Shown here: positions 8,928 through 19,249 of the stretch, piece after piece
How the letters are laid out: the number at the start of each line of letters is the position of its first letter
How positions within the stretch are numbered: position 1 is the first letter of the stretch
Source of the DNA: Lysobacter capsici
GTDB lineage: Bacteria; Pseudomonadota; Gammaproteobacteria; Xanthomonadales; Xanthomonadaceae
DNA: 64,000 bases
NCBI RefSeq assembly: GCF_014779555.2
Contig: NZ_CP094357.1
Span: 744,001 to 808,000 of the forward strand
Reading direction: 5' to 3'
Notes under the pieces: model-generated
The model's database searches: none
What the model was told of the DNA's origin: nothing
Seen by the model: only the letters and a program-made list of their open reading frames with translations
Position numbers and translations under genes: made by a program

Positions 8928-10115
8928 ATGGACGCGCATATGTACCTGACGATTCTCGAACAGGGCGACGAACTGATCGTCCGCCGCAGCCGGTGGCTGG
9001 CCACGCTGGGCTTCGTCGCGGTGAGCCTGCTGTTGATACTCAGCGCTCCCCTTCTGATCGGGCTGGACGAAGCCTATGGCACCGGTACCTTCCTGCGCCG
9101 CATGCGCAGGCAGGGCGGACTCGATGTACTGCTGATGCTGTCGATGTATTCGCTGGTGTGCGCGTTGGGTGTCGGCTTGCTGTTGCAGGCGCGGCCATGG
9201 CTGGAGCTGCGGCTCGCGCTCCAGGCCGGTCGCTGCGAGTGCGTCGGCTGGGATGTGTTCGGCCGGCGCCGATTGCAGCGCAGCGCGACGTTCGCAACAC
9301 CGCGAGCGGTGCAGGTGCGTCATTGGAGCGGCAAGGGACTGTTTCGCCGGACCGGCCTGACCCTGATCGATGCGGACGGCCGCGAACACGCCATCACCGA
9401 CGAGGAGTTCGCGTTGCCGCAGTGGACCGGCGAGATGCATCGTCTGCACGAACGGGTGCGACGTTACCTCGGGCTGGACGCGACGGTCGGCAGAACGCGG
9501 GCCGGCGCGTCGATCGCGGCGGCGCGGGCGGCCGCCGCCAAAGCCACGCAAACCGCTGCGGTCGCGCCGGAACCCACGCCGGAACCCGCCCCAATCCGCG
9601 AAAAGAAAGTCCGCCGCAGCGAACGCATCCGCCGCGAGCGTGAGCGTGTTCGCGCCGACCGCGAGCGCCGCCGCGCCCGTGCTGCCAACGGTCATCACGA
9701 CGACCACGCCCGCGCTGCAGCCCCGCCGCGGCCACGGCCGCCGCAACGACCGCCGCAACACACGACCGCCGCGCCCGCGCGCGAACCGGAACCTCGCGAA
9801 CCCGCCCGCATCACCGCCGCGCGGTCGAGCGCCGGCACGCGCATCGCCGGCGCTCTGGGCGGCGCGTTCTTCGGTCTGCTTGGCGTGTCCATGGCGCGCG
9901 ATATGTTCGTCGCGCTGACCACCGGCGCGCTGTACATGGGCCGGTCGCGCTTTGGGTCGTCCAGTACGCTCTTGCTGTTTTCCGATGCGCCGGTGTGGTT
10001 TTCGTTCGGGGTGTTTTGCCGGGGCCTGCTCGTGCTGCTGTGCCTCGGCCTGGTCTGCGGCGGTCTCAAGATGCTGTTCGGCGATCCCGACGATACGCGC
10101 GCGCGCCGACGCTGA
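8928..10115 (+). CDS. Membrane protein of unknown function with basic coiled-coil linker
   Basis: Not recognised. From the chosen ATG the protein has 395 residues: a conserved-looking start (MYLTILEQGDELIVRRSRW), two hydrophobic segments around residues 25-45 and 65-85, a soluble region, then a long charged linker rich in Arg, Ala, Pro and His (near residues 195-300, with ERIRRERERVRADRERRR), and a C-terminal pair of hydrophobic segments around 305-385. The frame is open upstream to 8736; ATG 8871 and 8940 are alternative starts, and none has a good ribosome site. The low-complexity linker suggests cytoplasmic tethering. Confidence is for a real gene, not a function. Confidence 0.6.
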   Translation: MDAHMYLTILEQGDELIVRRSRWLATLGFVAVSLLLILSAPLLIGLDEAYGTGTFLRRMRRQGGLDVLLMLSMYSLVCALGVGLLLQARPWLELRLALQAGRCECVGWDVFGRRRLQRSATFATPRAVQVRHWSGKGLFRRTGLTLIDADGREHAITDEEFALPQWTGEMHRLHERVRRYLGLDATVGRTRAGASIAAARAAAAKATQTAAVAPEPTPEPAPIREKKVRRSERIRRERERVRADRERRRARAANGHHDDHARAAAPPRPRPPQRPPQHTTAAPAREPEPREPARITAARSSAGTRIAGALGGAFFGLLGVSMARDMFVALTTGALYMGRSRFGSSSTLLLFSDAPVWFSFGVFCRGLLVLLCLGLVCGGLKMLFGDPDDTRARRR

Positions 10116-10141
10116 TTCGTCCCGGACGCGGCCGACGCAAA

Positions 10142-10170
10142 CGAAAACGCCCGGCCAGGCCGGGCGTTCG
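10142..10170 (-). terminator. Rho-independent terminator of the 10197-12323 gene
   Basis: A nine-base-pair stem AACGCCCGG/CCGGGCGTT (10146-10168) with loop CCAGG. Read on the minus strand the stem is followed by TTTTCG, placing it about 30 bp after the stop of the 708-residue protein. Confidence 0.75.
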
Positions 10171-10196
10171 CGCAAGCATCGCGAGCGATGCGGTCC

Positions 10197-12323
10197 TCAG
10201 CCGGCGTCCTTGATCTGGAACGTGCCCGGCAGCGCGGTATTGCGCTGGTCGCCCCACATCATCATCGTCACGAAATCCTCGCAGCCAGCCTGGCCGCTGC
10301 GCGAGATCGCCGCGAACACCTCGTCGGGCGTCTTGGCGATCGCGATCTGCTCGGTCAGGTCGTTCGGGAACGGGGTGATGCGGCCGGCATCCAGGTCTTT
10401 CAGGCGCTCGCCGCCGTGCTCGTCGCCGCCCAGGTTGCCCACGCTCTCGCGGGCGCGGTCGCGCAGCGACATCAGGTCCTTGTCGCTGAACTCGAACTGC
10501 AGATGCTGCTTGCCGTCGAACTTCTTGTTGAGTTCGCCGGGACGATAGGACGAGTTGAAGTACGAAGCCGCGACGTCGCTGGTGTTGGGCAGCACCAGCG
10601 TCCACTCGGTGGAGTCCTTGACCGGCTTGCCGTCGGCGCCGACCTGGAACTGCACCTCGGTGGTCTGGCCCGCGCCCTGGTAGCTGTTGGTCTGGTCGAT
10701 GGTGCCGTCCTGCCAGACGTTGCGGGTGATGGTGAGCTGGCTGCTGTTGCCCACGCCGATCGAGATCGGGCCGGCGTCGATGCCCAGGCGCGCGGCGTGT
10801 TCGGCGTTGAACACTTCGGTGGTGCCCGAGCGCTGCACGCCCGGCGGATTCCAGTCGGGAATCTTGCCGCCGCTCATGAAGGTCTGGTACGCCTGCTGGC
10901 CTTCTTGCGTCGACAGGTCGATGCGCGCGGTCTGCAGCGAACGGTTCTCCATGCTGGTTTCCACGCTCAGGCCGATCGAGGCGGTGCCGACCTTGCCCAG
11001 GCCGAACATGGTCGCGTTCTCGACGGTTTCCATCGGGCCGGCATAGACCTCGACCACCGAGCCTTCCATCTTGCGCACGCCGAAACCGGCGCCGTCGAGT
11101 TCGGTGTGGGTGCCGCCGATGCCGCCGTACATCTTGTAGTTGATGGCGAAGTCCGAACCGGTGAGGTTCTGCCCGCGCATCAGCACCGAGGTGCCTTCGG
11201 GCATCGCCTGCGGATCGAGCGGGTTGGGCATCGCGCTCATGTCGCCGGCATCGAGCTTGGCGCCCTGCTGCGGGGTGACCGTGGCTTCGTAGCTCAGGCG
11301 GGTGCCTTCGAAGGCGACCAGATGGCCCGACACCGGCAGGCCCTTGACCACGTTGCGCAGCAGCGGCGAGCTTTCGACCATCTGCTTGGTCTCATCGGAG
11401 ACCTGACGCAGCAAGGTGGCGGCCTTGTACAACTTGTTGAGCGGGGTCTTGCCCACGTCCAGGCCGGCTTCGCCGCGCACTTCCACCGAGGCCTTGAACT
11501 GCTGGGTCTGCTCGAAGTCCACGCCGGTCTGCACGTCCGACAGCTCGACCTTGCCCTCGACCACCACGTCGGCGCCGACCCGGGCCGGAATGAACGACGG
11601 CGTGCTGACGCCGGCGACCGGGGTGGTGTAGGTGACCGCGGTTCCGGGATTGATCGCATACGACAGCACGTCCTGCGGCAGCGCGCCGAGCAGTTCGTAA
11701 CCCGAGGCGATCTGCTGCGGGGTCGGATTCTCCGGCAGCTTCACCCCGAGCGTATCGAGCGCGGTGCGCACGCTGTCGAGCTTGAGGTTGGACACCGCGC
11801 TCGGATCGGCCTGGGTGCTTTGATTGGTCAGATAGCTCGGTACCTGGGTCGGCTTGTCGGTCGCCTCGGTGACGATGCGCTGCAATTCCTTGACGTAGGG
11901 ATTGCTGTTGAACGCGTTGCGCGACTCCTGGTACTCCATGTTCGCGGTGGCGCCGTTGAGGCCGCTGTTGCGGAAGTCCTCGAGCTTCGGCTCCATGCGG
12001 TCGAGCGCGGCCTGCGCGTCCTCGCGGCGCGCGGTGGTGAACTGCTCCACGCGCGGCTTGTAGATCGAATCGAACACCGGGCCGGGCATGCCGCCCAGGT
12101 CGTCGGTCTTCGGCAGCGGCTGGGCGTTGATCGAGGCGACCGCCTCCTGCGGGGTCTGCGCATCGGCCGGCTTGGCCGGCGGCGGCGCCGGCGGCGGCGC
12201 GGGGTCGGCGGCCGGTTCGGCCTGCACCTGCGGCGGCTTGGCGGCCGCGTCGCGGATCGCCTGCTGATCCTCCGGCGGGAGGTTCTTGTAGACCTGCCAG
12301 CTGACGCCACCGATTCCGCTCAT
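10197..12323 (-). CDS. Large protein of unknown function
   Basis: Not recognised. It has 708 residues, ATG at 12323 with GAGGA about 10 bp upstream. There is no signal peptide or membrane segment. The N-terminus (MSGIGGVSWQVYKNLPPEDQ) leads into a Pro/Ala-rich stretch at about 35-60, then helical sequence to about 230, then a long beta-rich part (VVVEGKVELSDVQTGVDF, GDFAINYKMYGG-like, GTASIGLSVETSMENRS) and a polar C-terminus (residues 600-708). The organisation, soluble with a flexible N-terminus and no export signal, would suit a protein delivered by a contact-dependent secretion system or an abundant surface protein of the group; this is inference only. A terminator follows. Confidence 0.75.
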   Translation of the reverse strand: MSGIGGVSWQVYKNLPPEDQQAIRDAAAKPPQVQAEPAADPAPPPAPPPAKPADAQTPQEAVASINAQPLPKTDDLGGMPGPVFDSIYKPRVEQFTTARREDAQAALDRMEPKLEDFRNSGLNGATANMEYQESRNAFNSNPYVKELQRIVTEATDKPTQVPSYLTNQSTQADPSAVSNLKLDSVRTALDTLGVKLPENPTPQQIASGYELLGALPQDVLSYAINPGTAVTYTTPVAGVSTPSFIPARVGADVVVEGKVELSDVQTGVDFEQTQQFKASVEVRGEAGLDVGKTPLNKLYKAATLLRQVSDETKQMVESSPLLRNVVKGLPVSGHLVAFEGTRLSYEATVTPQQGAKLDAGDMSAMPNPLDPQAMPEGTSVLMRGQNLTGSDFAINYKMYGGIGGTHTELDGAGFGVRKMEGSVVEVYAGPMETVENATMFGLGKVGTASIGLSVETSMENRSLQTARIDLSTQEGQQAYQTFMSGGKIPDWNPPGVQRSGTTEVFNAEHAARLGIDAGPISIGVGNSSQLTITRNVWQDGTIDQTNSYQGAGQTTEVQFQVGADGKPVKDSTEWTLVLPNTSDVAASYFNSSYRPGELNKKFDGKQHLQFEFSDKDLMSLRDRARESVGNLGGDEHGGERLKDLDAGRITPFPNDLTEQIAIAKTPDEVFAAISRSGQAGCEDFVTMMMWGDQRNTALPGTFQIKDAG

Positions 12324-12647
12324 CTTCGTTATTCCTCAAGTCGTCGTTTTCGCACGCGCAGTGCGGCGTAAGCGCTAGACGATAAGCAAGCCGGGGTCGC
12401 CGGGGAACTGGGGCCAACCCGAGTATGAACAGGGTGAACGAGGCGATTTTGGCGCAGCGCACCACGTCCGCAGGGTCGCGGCGGGCGGTTTCGGGGCCGG
12501 TATCGGCCGTGCGGCGCAATCGCGAAGTGATCGCAGTCGCGGATCGGAAATCGCCCTACAAAAACCGGACCTGACAGCACTTGCCGGTCGGACAAATGCA
12601 GTACAAGAGCCCCGCGGGAATTATTAATTCTTCTGGGGAGATTTGAT

Positions 12648-14567
12648 ATGAATGAATATTCCATTGCGCGCCATGGGGCCGGTACCGGCGTGCGTTCGCT
12701 GTCGTGGTCGCTGACCCTCGCCCTGCTGGCGCTCGCCGCGCCGTGGGCCGCGCAGGCCCAGGCCGCACCCGAAGACCGCGCCCTGGCCCAGCGCCTGCAG
12801 ATCGAGGAGTCGCTGCAACGCGTCGACCGCGCGCTGTACGCGGACTACTTCCGCCAGGCCTATGCGCGTTACCCGTCGATCCCGGCCGGCACGCTGGAAT
12901 CGATCGCCTACGTGATGAGCCGCTGGCAGCAACTGCAGCCCGGCCCGGCCGCGGGCTATGGCGAACAGCACCAGCACATGCCGCGCTCGTACGGCGTCAT
13001 GGGCCTGTACCACGGCGAAGGTTTCGCCGATCAAGTCAGCGAAGGAGCGCGCCTGATCGGCGTGCCCGCGGCGCGCGTGCAGCGCGATCCGCTCAGCAAC
13101 ATCCTCGCCTCGGCGGCCTTGCTCGATCGCGAACTGCGCGCCGACGGGGTTGGCGCCAAGTCGGCGATCGAAGCCACGCGTCCGGCGCTGGAGCGTTACG
13201 CCGGTTTCGCCGGCAACGTGGGCAAGAGCGTTATCCAGGATCACGCCCGTTCCAGTTTCGCCTTCGACGTGCTGCTGGCGCAGGACAAGGGCGTCAACGA
13301 CCGCGGCATCGTCGTGCCCACGCGCGCGGTCGCCTGGGAACGCGCCTTCGACGCGCGCAAGCTGGTGCAACTGCGCGCGCCGTTCGTGCGTCTGGACGTG
13401 AGCCGCGATCGGGTCGAGGCCGGCGCGTTGAAGGACGACGGCGCGTTCGCGATCGATCCGCTCAGCGAAACCTTGCGCGCGCCGTCGCTGACCGCGGCCG
13501 ACGAAAAGAGCACCGATTACGGCCCGGCGCTGTGGGTCGCCTCGCCCTATCACTCCACGCGCACGTCGTACGACTCGGTGACCATCCACACGATGCAGGG
13601 CTATTACGCCGGCAGCATCTCGTGGTTCCAGAACAACCCCAACAGCGTCAGCGCGCATTACCTGATCCGCAGCTCCGACGGCCAGATCACCCAGATGGTG
13701 CGCGAGAACCGCGCGGCCCATCACGTCGGCGTGCATAACAAGACCACGCTCGGCATCGAGCACGAAGGCTTCATCAACAACGCCAGCTGGTACACCGCGG
13801 CGATGTACAACGCCTCGGCGGCGTTGACCCGGCATTTCTGCGCGACCTACAGCGCGATCAGCTGCGCGAGCGCGTTCAAGGGCCCGGCCGGCAGCGGCAT
13901 CAACGTGTTGCCGGCCAGCGTCAAGGTCAAGGGCCACCAGCACTACAGCAGCCAGACCCACACCGATCCGGGCATCAACTGGGATTGGGCGCGCTACTAC
14001 AACCTGCTCAATCCGGGCAATCCGCCCGGCAGCGGCAGCGTGATCGACAGTTTCGAAAGCACGGTCGGGCATTTCGACACCGGCCCGGCGTATTCGGGCA
14101 GCACCACCGGCATCGCCGCGACTTCGCTGAGCGAACGCAACTGCACCACGCGCAAGAACGGCGAGTGCTCGCTGCGGCTGCTGTTGAAAGACGATGCCGC
14201 CAGCGCCGATGCCTGGGCGGTGCGGCTGTTGTCGGGCAGTGGCAATCCGGGCAGCAACGCGGCCCTGACGCGCGCCAACGGCAAGGTCGGTTTCTGGGTC
14301 TTCACCGGCGCGACCGGGATGAGCGCGGCGATCGGCATCGACGACAGCGACGGCACCGAGCGCTCGGTGAGCCGCGCGATTGCGGCCAACACCTGGACCT
14401 ATCTGGAGTGGAGCTTGACCGACGACGCGCAGTGGGATGCGTGGGTCGGCGGCGCCAACGGCGCGATCACCGCCGCGTCGGTGAAGCTCGATGCGGTGTG
14501 GTTCTACCGCGATCAGACCTCGTTCGATGTGAACGTGTACGTCGACGATGTGCAGGTGAAGAACTGA
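12648..14567 (+). CDS. Exported lysozyme-like/N-acetylmuramoyl-L-alanine amidase fusion
   Basis: Secreted cell-wall protein of 639 residues. Signal peptide to about residue 39 (AAQAQA). Residues 65-210 resemble a transglycosylase-like helical domain (YFRQAYARYPSIPAG, then SYGVMGLYHGEGFADQV), but the position of the usual catalytic Glu reads AYVMSRW. Residues 305-455 form an Amidase_2/AmpD-type domain with likely zinc ligands H314, H430 and D440 and catalytic E371 (GIEHEG). Residues 465-639 form a beta-rich C-terminal domain almost identical to that of the next protein. GGGGAG lies 7 bp before ATG 12648. Probable substrate is peptidoglycan of the cell itself or of prey bacteria. A paralogue lies at 23303-24925. 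Confidence 0.88.
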   Translation: MNEYSIARHGAGTGVRSLSWSLTLALLALAAPWAAQAQAAPEDRALAQRLQIEESLQRVDRALYADYFRQAYARYPSIPAGTLESIAYVMSRWQQLQPGPAAGYGEQHQHMPRSYGVMGLYHGEGFADQVSEGARLIGVPAARVQRDPLSNILASAALLDRELRADGVGAKSAIEATRPALERYAGFAGNVGKSVIQDHARSSFAFDVLLAQDKGVNDRGIVVPTRAVAWERAFDARKLVQLRAPFVRLDVSRDRVEAGALKDDGAFAIDPLSETLRAPSLTAADEKSTDYGPALWVASPYHSTRTSYDSVTIHTMQGYYAGSISWFQNNPNSVSAHYLIRSSDGQITQMVRENRAAHHVGVHNKTTLGIEHEGFINNASWYTAAMYNASAALTRHFCATYSAISCASAFKGPAGSGINVLPASVKVKGHQHYSSQTHTDPGINWDWARYYNLLNPGNPPGSGSVIDSFESTVGHFDTGPAYSGSTTGIAATSLSERNCTTRKNGECSLRLLLKDDAASADAWAVRLLSGSGNPGSNAALTRANGKVGFWVFTGATGMSAAIGIDDSDGTERSVSRAIAANTWTYLEWSLTDDAQWDAWVGGANGAITAASVKLDAVWFYRDQTSFDVNVYVDDVQVKN

Positions 14568-14883
14568 GGTCCAGGCGCGCGGTCCGCCGGGTGGCGGTCC
14601 GCGCGCTGTTTGAATGAACGAGAGCGGTTGAATGCGCGATCGCGGCGCCGGCGCAGGAACAGGGGAAGCGCCGTCATGCGCGGTTTGGGCGTTGCGAATG
14701 CGATGTCTTCGTGGGCGACCGCGGCAACGCACGCACGACCTCGCGATCGCCGGGTGATCTTGGTCGCGCTTCGCGCAATCCGGGTCGCCGCGCCGCCGAT
14801 CACCGCCACCACTGCAACATCGCAAGCCGATCATGAGCGACTCGCCGAGCGACCAGCGCCGACCGGCCTCCAGGGGAACGCCG

Positions 14884-17055
14884 ATGCACGATTCCAACCC
14901 ATCGCCGTCGTCGCCCGATCCGGGCAGCGAGCGGCCGCATCGCGCGCGCCGCGTGCCGACCTGGCTGGCGATCCTCGCCCTGCTGATCGCCGGCGCGGTG
15001 TTCGCGCAATGGCTGCGCGCCGCGGCCGCGCCGGCGACGATCGCCGCCGCCAGTCCGGTCGATGCCGCCCGCGCCGCGCCGGTGAACCAGCGCAGCCTGG
15101 ACATCCGCGTGCGCGACGCGGTCAGCGGCCGCGCCTTGGACTCCAACCTGCTCGTGCATCCGCGCGGCGAGACCGCGCGGGTGCACGACCTGCGCGTCAC
15201 TGGCCCGGGCGGCCGCTTCGCGACCCTCGCCGCGGGCGAGTACGAACTGGTCGTGAGCGCAAGCGAGCACGCCGGCCTGAGCACGCGCGTAAGCATCGAC
15301 GCCGCGCAGCCGTTGCCGCTGACGCTGTGGTTGCCGCCGTCGCGACCGTCCGACGCGCTCGATCTGCTTGCCTTGAAGGCCGCGTCCTGCGCGCGCTGCG
15401 CGGTGTTCAGCGGCCATGTCTACGACCAGGTCAGCGGGCGACCGCTCGGCGGCGCGCAGGTGCGCAGCAGCCAGGGCACGCGCACGAACACCGACGATCA
15501 AGGTTATTTCGAACTGCCGGCCACGTTGCCGGCCGCGCTCAATCGCGACAGCGAGGCATTGCCGGCGACGATCGAACTGAGCATCGCCGCGGCGAATCAC
15601 CGTACCCAGCGCCTGCTCGGTCTGCCCTTGCTCAACGACAGCCGCCATCTGATCGTCGACCTGATGCCCGGCGCCGGCAGCGCCAGCGAGGATCGCAGTC
15701 ACGTGCAGACTCAGGCGCGTCAGCGCCAGGATCAACAACGGCCCGTATCGCCCGCCGATGCGGCGCGCAATGCGGCCGATGCCGAACGCATCGATGCCGA
15801 CGCCGCGCTCGATCCGCGACGGCCGGCCTCGGTCGCGATCGCGAAGAAGCTCGCCGCGCAGGCCGCGACCGTGCCGGTGCCGGCCAGCATCCGCGTCGGC
15901 ACCAACTGCTCCGGCCGCTCGTGCAGCGCGGTCTCGGTGTACGCGTTCGAAGACTATGTCGGCCGCGGCCTCGACGAAGAATGGATCCCGTCGTGGGACG
16001 CCGATTCGCTCGCCGCCGGCGCGGTCGCCTATCGCAGCTACGCCGCGTACTACGTCGCCCATCCGGTCAACAGCCGCTACGACATCTGCAGCAGCACCTC
16101 GTGCCAGGCCTTCAACGCCGACAGCGTGGCGGCGACGGTCGCCGCGGCCGCGGCCACCCGCGGCGTGCTGCTGACCCGCGACGGTCAGACCGCGGCGTTC
16201 AGCGAATACTCCTCGGAAAACAACGCCTGGGACGATCCGGGCGACGGCCTGTCGTGCGTCAACAACGATCTGAGCTGCGGCAACGGCCGCAACGGTTCGC
16301 CGCGCAACAACTGGCCGTGCATCAGCGATGAAGTCGGGCGCGGCCGCGGCTGTTTCGGTCACGGCCGCGGCATGAGCCAATGGGGCAGCCAGCGCTGGGC
16401 CGCCAACAACGGCCGCGACTGGAAGTGGATCGCCAACCACTACTTCAATAACAACAACAGCCCGGCCGGCCTGCGCAACGCCTTCCTCGCCAACGACGGC
16501 GGCGGCGCGCCCGGCGGCGACGCGATCGTGTTCGATGCGTTCGAAAGCGGTGTCGGCCGTTTCAATAGCGCGCCGACGTTATCGGGCAGCACCACTGGTA
16601 TCTCGACTGCTTCGCTGGCCCAGCAAGACTGCGCCACGCGCAAGAACGGCAGTTGTTCGCTGCGGGTGTTGCTCAAGGACGATCCCGCGGTCGCGACCGC
16701 TTGGGCGGTGCGCCTGCTGTCCGGCGGCGGCACCCCGGCCAACAATCTGGAATTGATCCGCGCCGGCGGCAAGATCGGTTTCTGGATCTACACCGGCGGC
16801 AGCGATCTGAGCGCGTCGCTGAGCATCGACGACAGCGACGGCGCCGAGCGCGCGATCGCGCGGACCATCCCGACCGGCCAATGGACCTACCTGGAATGGG
16901 CGCTGGACGATCCGGCGCAGTGGAACGCCTGGGCCGGCGCCAGCAACGGCCAGATCGACGCCGCCAGCGTTCGCCTGGATGCGGTATGGCTGCTGCGCGA
17001 GCAGACCAGCTTCGACGTCAATCTCTATCTCGACGATGTACAGATCGCGCACTGA
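14884..17055 (+). CDS. SpoIID/LytB-domain exported protein
   Basis: Protein of 723 residues with an N-terminal membrane anchor or signal (about residues 25-43: [17 protein letters not shown]), two Ig- or carboxypeptidase-regulatory-like segments (65-265), and a SpoIID domain at about 335-510 with [26 protein letters not shown] and the closing [10 protein letters not shown]. SpoIID of sporulating bacteria is a lytic transglycosylase acting on denuded glycan strands made by amidases; the upstream gene is an amidase, so the pair could act in sequence. The last 170 residues repeat the C-terminal domain of the amidase. I chose ATG 14884 (AGGGGAA 6-7 bp upstream); ATG 14833 would add 17 residues. 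Confidence 0.85.
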   Translation: MHDSNPSPSSPDPGSERPHRARRVPTWLAILALLIAGAVFAQWLRAAAAPATIAAASPVDAARAAPVNQRSLDIRVRDAVSGRALDSNLLVHPRGETARVHDLRVTGPGGRFATLAAGEYELVVSASEHAGLSTRVSIDAAQPLPLTLWLPPSRPSDALDLLALKAASCARCAVFSGHVYDQVSGRPLGGAQVRSSQGTRTNTDDQGYFELPATLPAALNRDSEALPATIELSIAAANHRTQRLLGLPLLNDSRHLIVDLMPGAGSASEDRSHVQTQARQRQDQQRPVSPADAARNAADAERIDADAALDPRRPASVAIAKKLAAQAATVPVPASIRVGTNCSGRSCSAVSVYAFEDYVGRGLDEEWIPSWDADSLAAGAVAYRSYAAYYVAHPVNSRYDICSSTSCQAFNADSVAATVAAAAATRGVLLTRDGQTAAFSEYSSENNAWDDPGDGLSCVNNDLSCGNGRNGSPRNNWPCISDEVGRGRGCFGHGRGMSQWGSQRWAANNGRDWKWIANHYFNNNNSPAGLRNAFLANDGGGAPGGDAIVFDAFESGVGRFNSAPTLSGSTTGISTASLAQQDCATRKNGSCSLRVLLKDDPAVATAWAVRLLSGGGTPANNLELIRAGGKIGFWIYTGGSDLSASLSIDDSDGAERAIARTIPTGQWTYLEWALDDPAQWNAWAGASNGQIDAASVRLDAVWLLREQTSFDVNLYLDDVQIAH

Positions 17056-17123
17056 GTTGTTGTCTCGTCCCTACCGTCGCGCCGTCGGCAACGGCGCGGC
17101 CTCATCGATGGAGTGATCCCGCC

Positions 17124-17891
17124 ATGAATCCACGCAATCGCACCGCCGGCGCCGCCGCGCTGTTCGCTTTCGCCGCCTTGTTCGGCACCGCCGCGCAGGC
17201 CGCGCCGACCTTCCAGATGCCGTTTCCTTGCGGCCAGGTCTGGTCCGGCCAGACCCGCACCAATCACAGCCCGCAGAACTCGGTGGACTTCAACCGCGCC
17301 AACGACGAAGGCGACACCGTGGTCGCGGCCGCGGCCGGCACGGTCAGCGTGGTGCGCAACCTGGGCGACACCAGTTACGGCAAGTACGTGGTGATCGATC
17401 ACGGCGGCGGCTGGACCAGCCTGTACGCGCATCTGAATTCGTACTCGGTCTCGGTCGGCCAGAGCGTGGCGATCGGCAAGTCGATCGGCACGGTCGGCAC
17501 CACCGGCGGTTCGACCGGCCCGCATCTGCACTTCGAAGAACGCCTCAACGGCAGCGCGCAGAAGATCAAGTTCAACGGCGCGCAGATCAACTACTTCGGC
17601 ACCGCCAACTACACCAGCCGCAATTCCTGCGGCGGCGGTGGCGGCGCGAGCGGCACGGTCAACACCAACGGCACGCCGCTCAACGTGCGTTCCGGCCCGG
17701 GTACCTCGTACTCGATCGTCGGCAGCCTCAGCGACGGCGCGGGCGTGACGATCCAATGCCAGACCACCGGCACTTCGGTGACCGGCACCTACGGCACCAG
17801 CAATCTGTGGAACCGGATCGGCAGCGGCCGCTTCATTCCCGACGCCTACACCTACACCGGCTCGGACGGACGGGTGGCGCCGGATTGCTGA
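17124..17891 (+). CDS. Secreted M23 peptidase with C-terminal SH3-like domain
   Basis: Secreted endopeptidase of 255 residues. Signal peptide cleaved after AQA (about residue 26). M23 (LytM-type) core at about 30-155 with the zinc motifs [10 protein letters not shown] (HxxxxxxD-type) and HLHFE, plus the [19 protein letters not shown] strand. A Gly-rich linker is followed by a bacterial SH3 domain ([21 protein letters not shown]) ending in APDC, much like the end of the amidase at 23303. GGAG precedes the ATG. It lies 68 bp after the SpoIID gene on the same strand, probably co-regulated; likely cleaves cross-links in peptidoglycan. Confidence 0.92.
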   Translation: MNPRNRTAGAAALFAFAALFGTAAQAAPTFQMPFPCGQVWSGQTRTNHSPQNSVDFNRANDEGDTVVAAAAGTVSVVRNLGDTSYGKYVVIDHGGGWTSLYAHLNSYSVSVGQSVAIGKSIGTVGTTGGSTGPHLHFEERLNGSAQKIKFNGAQINYFGTANYTSRNSCGGGGGASGTVNTNGTPLNVRSGPGTSYSIVGSLSDGAGVTIQCQTTGTSVTGTYGTSNLWNRIGSGRFIPDAYTYTGSDGRVAPDC

Positions 17892-17915
17892 TTCACTGGA
17901 CGGTGTTCGATCCAA

Positions 17916-17941
17916 CCCCTCTCCGGTGCACCGGAGAGGGG
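17916..17941. repeat. Perfect 26-bp palindrome (CCCCTCTCC type)
   Basis: CCCCTCTCCGGTG and its exact reverse complement, 25 bp after the M23 stop. A half-unit of the dispersed element seen at 1391 and 54744; it may also act as a transcription stop. Confidence 0.8.
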
Positions 17942-18055
17942 CGGTTCCATCGCCGCCCGCGCGCTGCGTTCGCAACAGCGGCATCGCGCCGGCCTTTCAT
18001 TCGTGACCCGCGAGGCGACCGGTATGCTTGCAGCGCTTCCCTTGCCTCCGGACCG

Positions 18056-18979
18056 ATGAACTTCAAGCACGCGCTGTCGATCGCCGTTGTTTCGGCCGTG
18101 GCCGGCGCCTTCGCCGGCGGCGCCTATGTCGCCCATCGCGCGCCGGCCGTGCCGACGCGCGATGCGAAGCCGCCCGCGGCCGAAACCGACGCGAACGCGC
18201 ATCGCGCGAACGGCGCGCAGCCGCATTCGCCCTATCCCGACTATCTGTCGCTGGGCGGCGACGCGCCGGTCAGCTTCGAATCGCTGCGCCAGCGCGCCAG
18301 TCGCGATCCGGCCTTCCTGCAAAGCCTGCTGCAGCGGTTCCGCAACGAAACCGATCCGGCCGCGCGCGGCGAACTGCTGTCGCTGCTCAATGCCGTGTCC
18401 GGCGAGGAGGTGCTGCGCTTCGCGCTGTCGCTGAGCGCGAGCACGCGCGCGCAGGACGAGCGCGACGGCCTGGCCTTGCTCAGCGCGTACTCGATGGACC
18501 GCGCCGAAGTACGCCAGACCCTGTTGGCCAAGCTGGAGCAGGGCGGCGATCCGCAGCGCCGGACCGAACTGGTGGCGATGCTGACCCCGGCGACGCTGCC
18601 CAGCGAAGACGCCGCGCCGGTGGTGGCGCAGCTGGCCGCGCTCGCGCGCGATCCCGACCCGGCGCTGCGCGCGCAGGCGGTGCTGCAGCTGGCGCAGTGG
18701 GACGACAGCGAGCAGACCGAGGACCTGCTGCATCGCGCGATCCTCGACTCGTCCGCGCCGGTGCGGGCCAGCGCGATCGCCGGCGTGCAGGGCTCGCGCC
18801 TGCGCAGCGACCGGCTCAAGGAAGCGCTGCTCGACATCGCCGCCGACCCTGCCAGCAGCGCCGCCGATCGCGGCGCGGCGACCTTCGCACTGCAGGACTT
18901 CCGCCTCAACCGCGCCGAGTACGGCATCTGGCGCCGCGCCCAGGCGCAGGCCGACGCCGACAGCGGCGAGGGCGGTTGA
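18056..18979 (+). CDS. Exported helical-repeat (HEAT-like) protein
   Basis: Protein of 307 residues with an N-terminal signal anchor (about residues 5-27, ALSIAVVSAVAGAFAGGAYV) and a Pro/Ala-rich spacer. The rest is helical repeats of roughly 35-40 residues, for example LAALARDPDPALRAQAVLQL and ILDSSAPVRASAIAGV, which look like HEAT repeats. Such proteins are scaffolds. ATG 18056 fits the signal sequence although the ribosome site is weak. The gene follows the cell-wall hydrolase run on the same strand but has no clear functional link. Function unknown. Confidence 0.75.
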   Translation: MNFKHALSIAVVSAVAGAFAGGAYVAHRAPAVPTRDAKPPAAETDANAHRANGAQPHSPYPDYLSLGGDAPVSFESLRQRASRDPAFLQSLLQRFRNETDPAARGELLSLLNAVSGEEVLRFALSLSASTRAQDERDGLALLSAYSMDRAEVRQTLLAKLEQGGDPQRRTELVAMLTPATLPSEDAAPVVAQLAALARDPDPALRAQAVLQLAQWDDSEQTEDLLHRAILDSSAPVRASAIAGVQGSRLRSDRLKEALLDIAADPASSAADRGAATFALQDFRLNRAEYGIWRRAQAQADADSGEGG

Positions 18980-19249
18980 GCCGGGCGGCCGGCCCAGCCG
19001 AGCTTCATTCCGGCCCGCCGGCCCGGGACGCCGGGAGGCGCGGTTCGCGCTGGGGCGACCGATTCGGCGCGGATTTGTCCCAAAAGCGACGATCCGGCGA
19101 TCGGGAGTGCCGTTCAGGCACATTCATTCGCCTGGGCCGCGGCGGCTTTGCCGAAATCGGTTTTTCGACCCGGCGCCGAAGCATTAAAGCCATCAAAATC
19201 AATCGGCTAGGCGCGCGATCGGGTCCGGGAACCGGGCGAAAACCGGGCT

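Noticed and set aside
10188-12371. 727-residue open frame on the plus strand
   Set aside because: Shadow of the 708-residue minus-strand gene, which has a ribosome site and terminator.
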